From assembly GCF_050947875.1 (NCBI RefSeq), contig NC_134572.1:133541105-133605104 (forward strand): DNA of 64,000 bases, given 5' to 3'. Origin of the DNA: Dermacentor variabilis. Its lineage: Eukaryota; Arthropoda; Arachnida; Ixodida; Ixodidae. This document shows positions 1-11,163 of the stretch, in pieces (positions within the stretch are counted from its first letter, which is position 1; every line of letters begins with the position of its first letter). The position numbers were made by a program, and so were the translations under genes. The notes under the pieces were generated by a model, which saw only the letters and a program-made list of their open reading frames with translations, did no database searches and had not been told where the DNA came from.

Positions 1-453
1 ACTGACATTTCCTTCGTCACGCTATCACTGCCGATAGTTACAGCTAAACCACACTATCTTATTACTGTCATTGTCTTTCTCTCGTGAGTGCAATTTGTAG
101 AATGACGAGACAAAGAGGTCGCACGAAATGAATTTTAGAAATGACTAATAGGGAGTCAACAATGGAAGCCTCATCCAAGAGGCAATGTTTGGACAAGAAT
201 CTTTTTCTTCCTCAAGACAAAAGCTGCGTTCTTTGGCATGGTGCGCAGTTGCGAACAAACGTTCCGAGACCGCGGAATCAACAGAAATGTATTTTTTCTA
301 GCACAGCTCCGCAACGCCGGAAGGACTTCAATATGTTGCATTGCTCGAACGCGGGCACGTAGACTGTACCAGGTGCTTTCAGGCGGCATGCCGAGGCTGC
401 GATGCCAATTTGGTTTCCTCCTCCTCCTCCTCCTCCTCCTCCTCCTCCTCCAC

Positions 454-544
<91 letters not shown>

Positions 545-1367
545 CTTAGACTTGCACTCTATCATTATACTACAAAGTATTTCGTGGCTGTTCACAGCTC
601 CTTCTAGCCCAAGGACGGGGAAGCTAATACGGATAGGAATGAGTGAGCTAGCCAAGGTTGGGTAAGGGAGGCGAAATGCTGAAAAGGAGTTATTAGTTGT
701 GTAGGGATAACATTTTGGTTAGTTGTGGTACTCCTCAGCAAAGAGCTCCGTTGTGACATGCTGCAAAGGTTCGGGCGATGAAGACACGCAGGGTCGGCTA
801 GTCATCGCCTTCCTTCAGAAGATCCACAGACCTTTCTCCACGACAGCTGTTATATGCGGATGGCAAGAACACAGGGGTGGCAGGCACTTGTTATTATACA
901 GAGTGGTGGAGGAGGAAACGTTCTCGAAACACTTACTATGGCGTTCATTGCAGAGTGTCGAACCGAAAAGTTGATGCATTTGGTTCGTGTTTGGATTCAG
1001 GCTGCTGCAAAATTTCCGGTTCGATTCAGATTCAGCTCCGCAACAAGAATGTAAGGGTTAGAACGAAATCGAACCGGTTAATACGAGTTCATAACGGTTC
1101 GGAATTAAATAAAATTCAGTGTTTCGGAAAATGTTTTCCAGCCTCACTCGCGTATTAAATTGAGCGAAAAATATGTAGACACCGATCGATGTACGAGGCC
1201 TGCCTAAAAAGTTATTGCAGTGAGTCAGCAAGAAAATGTGCAGAAGCCATCGAAGATGATTGCCAAGGTAAGCGAATAGCCCGAAAGAACGAACGAATTC
1301 ACGAACGAGGGAATGAAATAGCGGGAGGGACAGCGATCGTGACAAAGCGAACGAACGAACGTCTTCC
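1..1367. other. No recognised gene (contains a compound microsatellite)
   Basis: I see no recognisable protein domain, RNA gene or element end here apart from the microsatellite at 415-545. Open frames around the microsatellite encode only repeats such as Ser-Leu or Tyr-Ile and are not genes. Confidence 0.5.
415..545. repeat. Compound microsatellite (TCC)n-(CT)n-(AT)n
   Basis: Three consecutive runs are visible: TCC to about 457, CT to about 484, then AT with a few AC interruptions to 545. The AT block can form a hairpin and is a likely site of length variation and assembly error. Confidence 0.97.
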
Positions 1368-2933
1368 TTAAATGGACCCTGAAAGGATTTTGACGATTTT
1401 GTACAAACGTACTGAGTCGTTAGCGTAAGTCCTTATAACCATTAATTGACGCAGCCAAGTGCTTCGCGTAAAGCGTGTAATTTATTCTACGCTTTTAAAA
1501 ATGTACATTGCTACCGATCGCAGCACGCCACTCGACTGAGTTTTCAGCCGCCCCTGACCAAATGACGCCAGTTGGCATCATATGGTCACTTATCCAATTG
1601 GCTGTCTATCATATGATCACCTGTCCAGTCACCTAATTCGATTGGCTGTCTATAGGCTGCGTCATCGGTAATTTTTCCAACTTTATGGTGAACAAATGTT
1701 GTTCGCAATAGTTGGAATGTTAGTTAATTTGTTTCTATAAAAAAGAAACTGACAGAAACAGAATGCACAATACAAATTTATCACTACACTCATGACTTCC
1801 GGAACACAGCAAGTGTCGTCTGCTTGTGTTACAACGTGCTCCCTATTGACGAGAGCTCCGCGGTCGGTGTTGGTCTCAGTCTTTCTTTTCGCAAGCACCA
1901 CAGTTCGCCTTTGTATCGTTGTGGGCTACAAAAGTAGCGACTGGAAATATGTCAAGCTGCGACATCGTGTCCCTCATGCAAGGCAGCAGACGAGCGGAGT
2001 GGCTGCAGCGCGTCGGACTGCCGGTCGGCGATGATTTGCGCTTTTCCGGCCGTCACTTTATGCCGGAGGATTACTGCCACAATAGTGTTTTTCGTGTCCG
2101 ATATTCGAGTAAGTGCATGTGCAAGCGAACTGGGCCCGTGCGTTCCACAGGATGCGCGGACGCACAAACGTAAGCGGCCTGCGTGGTGCAGCAATCTGGT
2201 GACACAGCGCCCAACCAAACAGATGACTAACATAGCAGTAACGAAGTGTGTTGTACGTTGCTGCTGGTGCAGATTTTTAGCTGGAGTGCAATCCCGAACG
2301 CGTTGTTTTTCCAAATGTTTAATATGTTTTACACTTGGTTAGGGCAATATCAGCTCATTGTTTGGCTGGTTAAGGTCTGCACCACCAAGTAGCTAGACCG
2401 TGCAGACCTTGCGCCAATCAGACCTCTCACGTACGTCTACACCAACGTTTTTTTATATTTTTTCTACGCTGAAGCTCCTTTACCACAGTCGTATATGGAG
2501 GGGCTTAAGCTTACGTCTCCGATCACCCGTAAAAACGCCCAGCGATTTCCTGTGCTTACCGGAATACCGGACACTCTCGGTGCTGCGATGGAATGCTCGC
2601 GGCGCACGCTGCTTTGATAGCCCTCGCTTGGGATCGACTACCAGGCAGCTGCCGGAGAGGTTGAAGAGGCTTCGCGCGCTGTCTCCGAGACAACCGGAAG
2701 TAGACGACACGACGTCCCACCATTACGCAGAGCCACTGAAGACGGAGCTTAGCCCCTATCGCTCGGCGAACGAGTTGAGGAGGAAATGCATGGCTGTGGT
2801 GCAGGCTAACTTGTAATCGTCCGCAGGTTTCTTAATATGAGACGTTTCACACAAATTGTGATGAGAACGATTTAGTGTAGCTCTACCCAACGCGTCTACA
2901 AAATTTGTCCGAACCGTTTCAGGGACCCTTTAA
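1368..2933. mobile_element. TIR-bounded DNA element carrying a THAP-domain exon
   Basis: The left end (TTAAATGGACCCTGAAAGG, from 1368) and the reverse complement of the right end (TTAAAGGGTCCCTGAAACGG, ending at 2933) form an imperfect terminal inverted repeat of about 36 bp. Both copies continue to a shared ATTTTGTA. TTAA sits at both edges, so it could be the target duplication (piggyBac-like) or part of the TIR. Inside lies one decayed THAP exon (1909-2108); I see no transposase catalytic core. THAP domains are the DNA-binding module of P-element-type transposases, so a non-autonomous P-like or other THAP-bearing element is the best inference. At 1.57 kb it is much shorter than a full P-type element. 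A host THAP gene exon captured between inverted repeats is the alternative. Confidence 0.55.
1909..2114 (+). pseudogene. Decayed THAP zinc-finger exon with a 5' splice donor
   Basis: Two adjacent frames together resemble a THAP domain (C2CH zinc finger, sequence-specific DNA binding). The first frame gives CIVVGYKSSDWKYVKL from 1912. The second gives RRAEWLQRVGLPVGDDLRF and then SGRHFMPEDY, the usual C-x2-H-F-x-P-E-D-Y block. The second cysteine (expected after CIVVG) is Tyr and the third (before GRHF) is Ser, so two zinc ligands are lost. A frameshift lies around 1970-1985. The exon is followed at 2109-2114 by GTAAGT, a consensus splice donor, as expected for a THAP first exon. It lies inside the TIR element at 1368-2933 and is non-functional as read. 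Confidence 0.6.
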
Positions 2934-4219
2934 CGAGTCCGATCACTCACTGTAGACCACCGACCAACCTAGAAAAAGGCCGAAAGTGCCAAAGGAAATT
3001 CGGTTTAAAGTTTATAGAAGCAAACAAGCAAACAGGAAATTTGGGATCTCCCAGTCGTAAGCGCGGAATTTCGGCTCCAAATATGAGCTTTTCGAAAGTT
3101 CTTTTTTTAAGTATTCAATATATTTGGATGAAAAAACTTAGTCTCTGCACTGAATTCTTTTACATGCTTTCTTTATTGGCAAGGCTGTGACGCACTGTGA
3201 AATTTAAATTGAATAATATCACTCAGAAAGGCAGCACAAGGACTAGGTTTGCTTAAGAACCCATGCTGACATGAAATGTACGACTCCGTCCTCTGTTATA
3301 GATAAAGTATTGAAAAATTGTTGGTGATGCTCTCGCAATGCGAAAGTATTATATTCCCCATAAAGCGGACAATTCGGTGTTAAGAGTAAGCTTTCGCTCG
3401 AGCCCCACTCAGATGCGGCCTATCCAATTACATGTAAAATGCTGGAACACTTTTCTGAGATAACCCCTGGACCGATTTTAATGAAATTTGTTCCATTTAT
3501 GAGAGAAAATTACATTCTAGTAACTGCTCGAAGCGGAAATTCAATTCAGAGCCTGAATGTTTTTCAAATAATTTCAATAAATTTGAAAGTTCGAAAAAAT
3601 TAGAAGCACGAAGTTTACAAACTGATAGCTTTGAATCAAGACCAGATATCGCGGTTCCTTAAAGGGTTCTGTAAATGGTTCTGTAAAAAAATTTGATATG
3701 TCAATTTATATCTTACGTGAATTTGCTACGTTGTGCACAAGAGCTCCACAAATGCTGCATTTCCATATTACTAATTCTTTTTATATTCATATGTAACACG
3801 TGATTTTTGTCCGCCTTAGATGTACTATTAGTTGCAATCCACAGAATTGTGATATCATTTTTCATTGCTGAGTTACAGAGTTGTAAACTTGATAGTTTCG
3901 TTTTCTGAAAAATTGCGATTTTTGACGATGTTTAATAAAAAATTGATGACCTAAATGAAAAATTTGAAAAAAACAGTCAGTAGATTTTAAGTTTTTATTT
4001 TAAATGCAACAAGTTTCGTCAAATTTAGTGTTGTGGTTGCCGAGAAAGACTAGTTCACTTTTTACATGTATTTACATAGGAGCACCTGAGCTAAAGCTAA
4101 AAACAAGGTGTCTAAGTGACGACGTCCCGTTCTCAGCGCTGGACCTGCTGCGACACGCACTGCGAGATCCCACGGTGAACAGTCCCGGCGTCGGAAGGGC
4201 GCTGTGGCATAAACACAAA
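2934..4219. other. AT-rich stretch, nothing recognised
   Basis: No open frame of note and no domain, RNA or element terminus recognised. Confidence 0.4.
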
Positions 4220-4424
4220 AAAATGACTTTTCCCAAATCGAAAATTGACTTGACCCACGTTCAAAGCCAACCTGGTCGACTTCTTAAAATTGATTTGGCC
4301 AACCCCCGAAATTCGGTTGGCCCGCACGCAAAAAATTGACATTTCCCAATTCTAAAATTGAGTTGACTCACGTTCAAGACCGACCTGGCTCACTCGCAAA
4401 ATTAAGTTGACCCACTCCCGAAAT
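4220..4424. repeat. Degenerate tandem array, left part
   Basis: The motif AATTGACTTGACCCACGTTC, followed by AACCTGGC and then CCCAAAATTGA-like text, recurs with many substitutions at roughly 35-45 bp spacing. The same motifs continue at 6114-6262, so the array was split by the RTE insertion at 4425-6113. Confidence 0.7.
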
Positions 4425-6113
4425 GCATCATCATCATCAGCAGCAGCAGCAGCAGCCTGGTTACGCCCACTGCAGGGCAAAGGCCTCTCCCATACTTCTC
4501 CAACTACCCCGGTCATGTACTAATTGTGGCCATGTTGTCCCTGCAAACTTCTTAATGTCATCCACCCACCTAACTTTCTGCCGCCCCCTGCATGCTACGC
4601 TTCCCTTCCCTTGGAATCCAGTCCGTAACCCTTAATGACTGTCGGTTATCTTCCCTCCTCATTACATGTCCTGCCCATGCCCCTTTCTTTTTATTGATTT
4701 CAACTAAGATATCATTAACCCGCGTTGGTCCCTCACCCAATCTGCTCTTTTCTTATCCCTTAACGTTACACCCATCATTCTTCTTTCCATAGCTCGTTGC
4801 GTCGTCCTCAATTTAAGCAGAACCCTTTTCGTCAGCCTCCAGGTTTCTGCCCCATACGTGAGTACTGGTAAGACACAGCTGTTATACACTTTCCTCTTGA
4901 GGGATAGTGGCAACCTGCTGTTCATGATTCGAAAATGCCTGCCACACGCACCCCAGCCCATTCTTATTCTTCTAGTTATTTCAATCTCATGATCCAGATC
5001 CATGGTCACTACCTGTCCTAAGTAGATGTATTCCCTTACCACTTCCAGTGCCTCGCTACCTATCGTAAACTGCTGTTCTCTTCCGAGACTGTTAAACATT
5101 ACTTTAGTTTCCTGCAGATTAATTTCCAGACCCACCCTTCTGCTTTGCCTCTCCAGGTCAGTGAGCATGCATTGCAATTGGTCTCCTGAGTTACTAAGCA
5201 AGGCAATATCATCAGCGAATCCCAAGTTGCTAAGGTATTCTCCATCAACTTTTATCCCCAATTCTTCCCACTCCAAGTCTCTGAATACCTCCTGTAAACA
5301 CGCTGTGAATAGCATTGGAGAGATCGTATCTTCCTGTCTGACGCCTTTCTTTATTGGGATTTTGTTGCTTTCTTTATGGATGACTACGGTGGCTGTGGAG
5401 CTGCTATAGATATCTTTCAGTATTTTTACATATGGCTCACCTACACCCTGATTCCGTAATGCATCCATGACTGCTTAGGTTTCGACTGAATCAAACGCTT
5501 TTTCGTAATCAATGAAAGCCATATATAAGGGTTGGTTATATTCCGCACATTTCTCTGTCACCTGATTGATAGTGTGAATATGCTCTATTGTTGAGTAGCC
5601 TTTACGGAATCCTGCCTGGTCCTTTGGTTGACAGAAGTCTAAGGTGTTCCTGATTCTATTTGCGATTACCTTAGTAAATACTTTGTATACAACGGACAGT
5701 AAGCTGATCGGTCTATAATTTTTTAAGTCTTTGGCGTCCCCTTTCTTATGGATTAGGATTATGTTAGCGTTATTCCAAGATTCCGATACGCTCGAGGTCA
5801 TGAGGCATTGTGTATATAGGGTGGCCAGTCTTTCTAGAACAATGTTCCCACCATCCTTCAACAAATCTGCTGTTACCTGATCCTCCCCAGCTGCCTTCCC
5901 CCTTTGCATAGCTCCCAAGGCGTTCTTTACTTCTTCCGGCGTTACTTGTGGGATTTCAAATTCCTCTAGACTATTCTGTCTCACATTATCGTCGTGGGTG
6001 CTACTGGTACTGTATAAATCTCTATAGATATACTCAGCCACTTGAACTATCTCATCCATATTAGTAACGATATTGCCGGCGTTGTCTTTTAACGCATACA
6101 TCTGATTCTGATT
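4425..6113 (-). mobile_element. 5'-truncated RTE-clade LINE with 10-bp target duplication
   Basis: Minus-strand insertion containing only the reverse transcriptase and C-terminal part of an RTE-type non-LTR retrotransposon; the AP endonuclease and 5' part are missing. The 3' end (low coordinates) finishes after the stop codon with a short (GCT)n(GAT)n tail, as RTE elements often do. CTCCCGAAAT occurs at 4415-4424 and again at 6114-6123, flanking the insertion exactly. A similar motif also recurs in the surrounding array, so part of this match could be the array itself. Confidence 0.85.
4461..6101 (-). pseudogene. RTE reverse transcriptase ORF, broken
   Basis: Encodes reverse transcriptase that would copy its own RNA at a nicked chromosomal target. 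Visible RT blocks in order are LKNYRPISLLSVVYKVFTK, QAGFRKGYST, MAFIDYEKAFDSV (motif A Asp present), GVRQEDTISPMLF and GFADDIALL (motif C, FADD form). An in-frame TAA at 5475-5477 interrupts the ORF just after FDSVET. A frameshift near 4725 separates RDQRGL from the C-terminal region, which runs on to WPQLVHDRGSWRSMG and a stop at 4461-4463. Catalytic residues are present, but the stop, the frameshift and the missing endonuclease make this copy inactive. Confidence 0.88.
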
Positions 6114-6262
6114 CTCCCGAAATTGACTTTGCCCAATTCATAAAGTGCGTAGACGCACGTTCAAAACCAACCTGGCCAACTCCCAAAATTGACTTGACCC
6201 ACCCGCATAATTTGGGTGGTCCACCTTCAAGATTGACTTTGCCCAATTCGAGCACATGCATG
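6114..6262. repeat. Degenerate tandem array, right part
   Basis: Continues the motifs of 4220-4424 (AATTGACTTTGCCCAATTC, CACGTTCAAAACCAACCTGG) on the far side of the RTE insertion. Removing the insertion and one copy of the duplicated 10 bp would join the two halves into one array of about 350 bp. Confidence 0.7.
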
Positions 6263-6394
6263 ACCAAGTGAAAAGTATCGTGCGGAAGAGACATACTCCT
6301 TTCGCATTCAATTCACGTAAGAAAACTTAAGTGCCTCGGTAACTTTTTTATTCCAGATACGCCTTCTAAAACCATTGCAGCACTTAAGCAAATT

Positions 6395-7716
6395 TACAGG
6401 GTCTGGCCCAAAAGTTCATGCAGTGTCAGCAAATAATTGGGTAGGGTGTAGCGGTGCGGCTCTCTCCGCTTGAAATGGAACCCGGGTGACTTCTACTACT
6501 CGCCGGACTGCTCTGTTACAAGGCACAAATTTTTGCCTACACTAGCTATGCAACTAAGTCTTCGTCGAAATCACGAAGATCGACGAACGGGCGGGACAAA
6601 CAAACAACCAATATCAAATTCCTTAAGAAACTGATCAAGAGTGGTGCAGAAATTTATTTCATATTGCAAAAGGCCTATGCGAATTAACTGTGTTTACGTC
6701 GGTCTAGCGTTTTCAGTAAGGCCGTGTAGACCCCGAGGGCGATACAAGATCAGCATGCCTTTCCACCTCGTGTGAAGATGAAAACATGGATCGTGTGTGT
6801 TCTGTTATGTTCAGTGACCACCGAATGATTGTTGCAATGATATTAGAAGCACTTGGTTTGGCCAAGTCGTCTGTTCACCGGATATTGACTCAAAAGTTGA
6901 AAATGGAAAAGGTTTCCGCCAAGACAGTGCCGAGGCTATTGACACCTGAGCAAACGTTGTGGCGAAAGGATGTTGCATCGTTTAGAGAACCTTAGACGAC
7001 AGCGATCAACCCTTGCAAAAGGCCGTCGCTGGTGACGAAACTTAAATTTATGAATACGACATGGAGATTAAGTCAGAGAGCGAAGAGAAAAAAAAGAAAG
7101 ATGAGCCAAGGCCAAGAAAAGTGCGGAAGAGCAAAGAAAGACTCAAAGTCATGTTGATCGTGTTTTTTTGACTGCCACGAAATCGCGTACCACGAAGCTG
7201 TACCCCACGGTCAAACTGTCAAGCAGCCTGCTACGTGGAGGTCCTGAAGCGCCTGAGGTATCGTGTGCACCGAGTGAGATGAACCTTGTTGAAAGAGAGG
7301 CTCTGGATTCTCAAGCACGATAATGCCCCTGCGGACTCTGCAGCGATAATGCGAGAGTTTTTGACACACATTTCCATCACTGAGCTGCAACACCCTCCGT
7401 ACTTGGCTGAATTAGCTCCGTGCAACTTTTCTTTTCTTTTCGGGGGGGGGGGGGGGTCCGCAAATGCAAACTGTTAATCCGGGGACGGCATTTGAGTAGT
7501 GTGACGACAATTGAAAAGCAAACGACACCGCATGTGAAGCGCTTAGCCGAAGAGGACTTCCAAGGTCGCTTCGAGCAATGGAAGAAGTGGAACCATTGCA
7601 TTTTGTCTAATGGGGAGTATTTTGAAGGTGACCACAGTGTTATACCTGAAAGCTTCTGACATGTTCTTTTCTTTTTATTAACGTACATGCATGGACATTT
7701 GGGACCGCACCTCGTA
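6395..7716 (+). mobile_element. Mariner element, inactive, both inverted repeats visible
   Basis: A 1.32-kb element, the usual mariner length. The left end, CAGGGTCTGGCCCAAAAG, begins after a TA at 6395-6396. The reverse complement of the right end (7688-7716) matches it over about 28 bp with a few mismatches and one indel, again beside TA (7715-7716). Between them is a transposase relic in the sense orientation. A run of 15 G at 7442-7456 interrupts the 3' part of the coding region. Confidence 0.85.
6596..7659 (+). pseudogene. Mariner transposase relic (D,D34D family)
   Basis: Transposase that would cut and paste the element at TA sites. In order I see an N-terminal block (KFLKKLIKSGAEIYFILQKAY), the helix-turn-helix region ending VSAKTVPRLLTPEQTLWRKD, the first catalytic Asp in GDET, IYEYDMEIKSESE, YHEAVPHGQTV, the second Asp in WILKHDNAP, then HPPYLAELAPCNF and the C-terminal WKKWNHCILSNGEYFEGD. 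Exactly 34 residues after the second Asp, the third catalytic position is Asn (codon 7424-7426). Further lesions are a TAA right after GDET (7043-7045), a frameshift in a T-run near 7165-7172, and the G15 tract. It is clearly dead. Confidence 0.88.
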
Positions 7717-7840
7717 TATCTCGTGTCTTTAATTTTTTCCGAGGGGGATTGAATGCACTGTGAATCAATGCGTGGAGGCGTATACTGTGATTTGCTTTAG
7801 AACGTCACAGTGCGCATTGCGTTGAAAACACTCTTTATGT

Positions 7841-7893
7841 GAAGAGGAAGAAGAAGAAGAAGAAGAAGTGAAGAAGAAGTAGAAGGAGAAGTG

Positions 7894-7924
<31 letters not shown>

Positions 7925-8006
7925 GAAGAAGAAGAACAAGAAGAAGAAGAAGAAGAAGAAGAAGAAGAAGAAGAAGAAGAAGAAGAAGAAGAAGAAGAAG
8001 AAGAAG
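7841..8006. repeat. (GAA)n microsatellite
   Basis: Long GAA/AGA trinucleotide tract of about 166 bp with a few GTG interruptions in its first half. Leucine- or phenylalanine-rich minus-strand frames across it are artefacts. Confidence 0.97.
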
Positions 8007-9339
8007 CTGTATTAAAGAATGGTCCGGCAGTTTTTGTTGTGGTAGCCTCAGGTGGCGCTCGAAGTCCTTGGCTGCGGGAGCAGCCGGGGCAGCGTCGGGA
8101 AGAAGCGAGCTCGAGGCTTCCCGTACTCTGGCAACGGCCGCGATTGTGGACGCGTCGCGAATGGAGGTGGTTTCAGTACCGTTGTTGCCAGCACTTTCCC
8201 AGAGCATGTGTCGCAGCGTTGCTCTCTGTCCGCGAGCTTTACACGCATCTGTTGAATATAAACTCGGGTAGCAGTGATGTAAGTCGGCGGGTAGGTGTGT
8301 GTCTGGAGCAAGCGTAAGGTTAAGTCCTCGTTCCTGTTTAATTTATCGTGCGGTGGCGGGAATGTGCGCCTTTCGAGTCTGTAGTGTTGGGTGAGATCTC
8401 TGAACATGGTTAGGCGATCGCCCCACGCCCACTGTGATTCTTGATGCTGCATTTCTGTCGTAGTGTCCCGATCTGGCAGATCGTGAAACAAATTTTATTT
8501 AGTTCTGCCTGTAGGCTGTCTTACACCTGCGTTCACAGCACCCGTTAAGGTTCAGGGGCCGTTGAGGGACTAGTACCTTAAGATGTGGCGGCGTTAGAGG
8601 CCTTCTTTGCAGGAGTTGCGCTTACAAAGGATGTTCGTATCTGTACAGCCTACAACCGAGTTCTAACCACGCACCCATCCAAGTTCTGTTATTTGAAAGG
8701 GCTGAAACCTAGAAGCTGTCTCATGTTCTTGCGAAAGTGTTTGAATTAACGCGCTTATTTACATTGCGGGTTTTCGGGCAATTTTGTACCTTGATGTATA
8801 ATTGATGCAGATCAATTACTTTATAACGATAGCGTTCTGCACCAAAACGCAGCTACTGAGGTTGTGTTTCTCCAAGTCTACGTGTCTTATTTTGCATTTA
8901 TGTCAATCTACACTTGACTTGTAATCCAACTAATGAAGAGAAAGCTATAGCGTTGAGACTCGCGACGTTCTATCTGGTGCTGCTTAGCCGCATCACGTGT
9001 GGCGTGACAATGCTCTATGTGACAATGGCAATGAAAGAAACAGGGATGGTAGGCTCCCCGCAGAATCTACAGAACAAATACGTGCACGTGATAAATACGT
9101 TAATATTTTTTTAGAACTCCAGCAAATTTGCAGTGTTGCACAAGTTTGCTTTACTTAGTACAGGTACTTGGTATCACTCCAAGTTCTACTCCATTCCACG
9201 TTCTATATATGTCCATGAAGGTCATCCGTCATTACATGGTCGATAAGGTGATAACATTCAGAGCGACCGCAGCGACTAACTTCACGCGAAAACAGTTGGA
9301 CGACTAAACATTTTTTTTTTCATTTTTCACATGGACACA
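8007..9339. other. No recognised gene
   Basis: Several short overlapping frames on both strands (largest about 147 codons, minus, 8048-8491) show no domain I recognise. I see no element boundary here. Confidence 0.4.
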
Positions 9340-9610
9340 TTTTTCACCAGAACCTACCATATACAGCTTCGCTGTAAGACATCTGTTCTTTTCCTTGTGC
9401 TGGGGCGCCTTTGAGTCCCACGTGTAACGCGGGTAGTTCAAGAGCGTGTTGCAAGTCCCCGAACCCACAGGGGTGTGTGTCATTGAGCTTGGACCCGTTT
9501 AGCATTATAAGCACGATCGGCCCACGTGATGATTTCCTTTTGTCAACATCTCGCACGTGTTTCTTTCCAGATCCTAGCCATGGACAGCTTCGCTGTAAGA
9601 ACTTAACGGA
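9340..9610. repeat. Two direct copies of a ~45-bp motif
   Basis: CCAGAACCTACCATATACAG followed by CTTCGCTGTAAGA (about 9345-9380) is repeated with changes as CCAGATCCTAGCCATGGACA followed by GCTTCGCTGTAAGA (about 9567-9602), roughly 220 bp apart. This looks like a dispersed repeat unit or part of one; its class is unknown. Confidence 0.5.
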
Positions 9611-9652
9611 GTTGTTCAGGTCTAGTTGCAACGCGCGTCTTGCTGGAGCAAG

Positions 9653-9654
9653 AT

Positions 9655-9685
<31 letters not shown>

Positions 9686-9770
9686 GTTATTTATTTATCA
9701 GAATACCCACAACGCCCGTAGGCATTACAGCGCGAGAACATGTAAAACGCACCCCGTTTTTATTGCGTAA
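9653..9770 (-). mobile_element. LINE 3'-end fragment with (AAAT)n tail
   Basis: On the minus strand, text such as GTAATGCCTACGGGCG then GTTGTGGGTATTCTGATAAA runs into an (AAAT)n tract at 9653-9699. This is the form of a LINE 3' UTR ending in a tetranucleotide tail. No coding part is seen; the clade is uncertain. Confidence 0.5.
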
Positions 9771-10639
9771 AGGGCAGCTTTGGTTGCATATAAATTAACA
9801 GCATGTAATGAGTGTTACAATTGTATATTCACCACCGAGTATACAGTTGCCATTGAACTTATAGACCACGGTACCAGCCCAAAAGCTAAATAAGGGCTAA
9901 ATAAAATGTATAGTCTTCACAAGCTCAAGTGAATCTCATCAGAGCTACTACAGTGATATGGCATAGCCTCACTTACCTATCGTAATATATTTTTTTCTTT
10001 TTTTCTTCTGGTGATGGCGCAGGTATTTTCTTTTCCTCTCTTTTCTTGCGTTTGAAAAGCACTACCACACCCTTTGTGCTAATGTTACTAAGTAACTGGT
10101 GCGACAGAGCTAGCCCACGACTCACCGACATTACATCAGACGTCTGGAGCCTGACCAGGATGTAGCGCAGTTGCATCGCACGTCAAGAACAGGCAACTCG
10201 CGAAAACACGAGAAGCAATATAAGAAAATAGACACGTACACTAACACTCACACACGCCCACACACACAAATAAAGAAAGAGACAGAACGCGTGCGGTGTT
10301 AGAGAAAGAAGGAAAGAAAATGGGGCCCTCAACAGCGGAGCAACTATGGTCCGCAGAAAGTGTGGCCGTCGCCGAGTAAGCACAGCTGGATCGCTGCAGC
10401 TGCGCATGGCGATCCTCGAAAAAAGCCCAAACCACCTGCGAAGACCGAAAACGGGCCTTGCTGCAGGAAATGCATTTGTCGTCGCAACGGGAGCGGCCGC
10501 TATACGCGTGCCACTTCGGCGACCGACGATGGCAACCACGTGTCTCGGCGCCATTAATAAGATCGCTCGTTAAGCCCGTCAGCGCGTTCTACTTCGACAA
10601 TTGTTGGTACGTTGAAGTTTTGAAAAAAAATTACTGCAA
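9771..10639. other. No recognised gene
   Basis: Short frames only, including a 123-codon minus frame at 10183-10554 without a recognisable domain. Confidence 0.4.
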
Positions 10640-10985
10640 AAGTTATAAGCGTTTTTATTCTTTGCGAACGTTCATCCGGAGAGGGTTCGCACCACGTAGG
10701 CATACGCCTGCAGTTGCGCAAAGTGCAAATGTGAAGAGACCATCAGTCATATTCTGTGCTACTGTCCTCGATTTGATAACTAACGTCAGGCTCTCCAGTG
10801 TGCGTTGAATAAACTGGACGATAGGCCATTTACAGAAGCAAAGATCTTGGGAGCCTGGCCTCACAGTGCTTTAGCCTAGAAAGCGGTTCGATTGAGCGTT
10901 TCTTCACTGCCTGACGACAACAGACTTGAGTATCCGACTATAGACATCCTGCACCTATTTTAGTGCATGTCAAAGTGTGATAGGC

Positions 10986-11025
<40 letters not shown>

Positions 11026-11103
11026 TCTCTCTCACACACACACGCACTTCCCTCCCCAAGGGCAGGGTAACAAACCGGACTTAGTCTTGTTAACCTCCCT
11101 GCG

Positions 11104-11163
<60 letters not shown>
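10640..11163 (+). mobile_element. I-type LINE 3' end (ORF2 C-terminus plus 3' UTR)
   Basis: A reading frame gives ACSCAKCKCEETISHILCYC and then LDDRPFTEAKILGAWP. This matches the cysteine/histidine motif and end of ORF2 in the related LINEs of this window (for example minus strand 35259-35642). It is followed by the shared 3' tail GTTAACCTCCCTGCGTTTCC at 11089-11108. CT/CA microsatellites lie at 10984-11042, before the tail, and at 11108-11163, where they end the element. The rest of the element is absent (5' truncation). A stop after the Cys-rich block shows decay. Confidence 0.65.

Noticed and set aside
278..655. Long frames across the (TCC)(CT)(AT) tract
   Set aside because: They encode only dipeptide or homopolymer repeats; the openness comes from the microsatellite. 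The same applies at 7797-8207, 12217-12588, 27137-27422 and 59728-60242.
2400..2816. 138-codon plus frame inside the TIR element
   Set aside because: No recognisable domain and no continuity with the THAP exon.
4423..4455. (CAT)n(CAG)n tract as a poly-His/Gln coding region
   Set aside because: It is the 3' tail of the minus-strand RTE element and the frame is a chance ORF on its complement.
8048..8491. 147-codon minus frame
   Set aside because: Overlaps several plus frames in GC-rich DNA and shows no motif.
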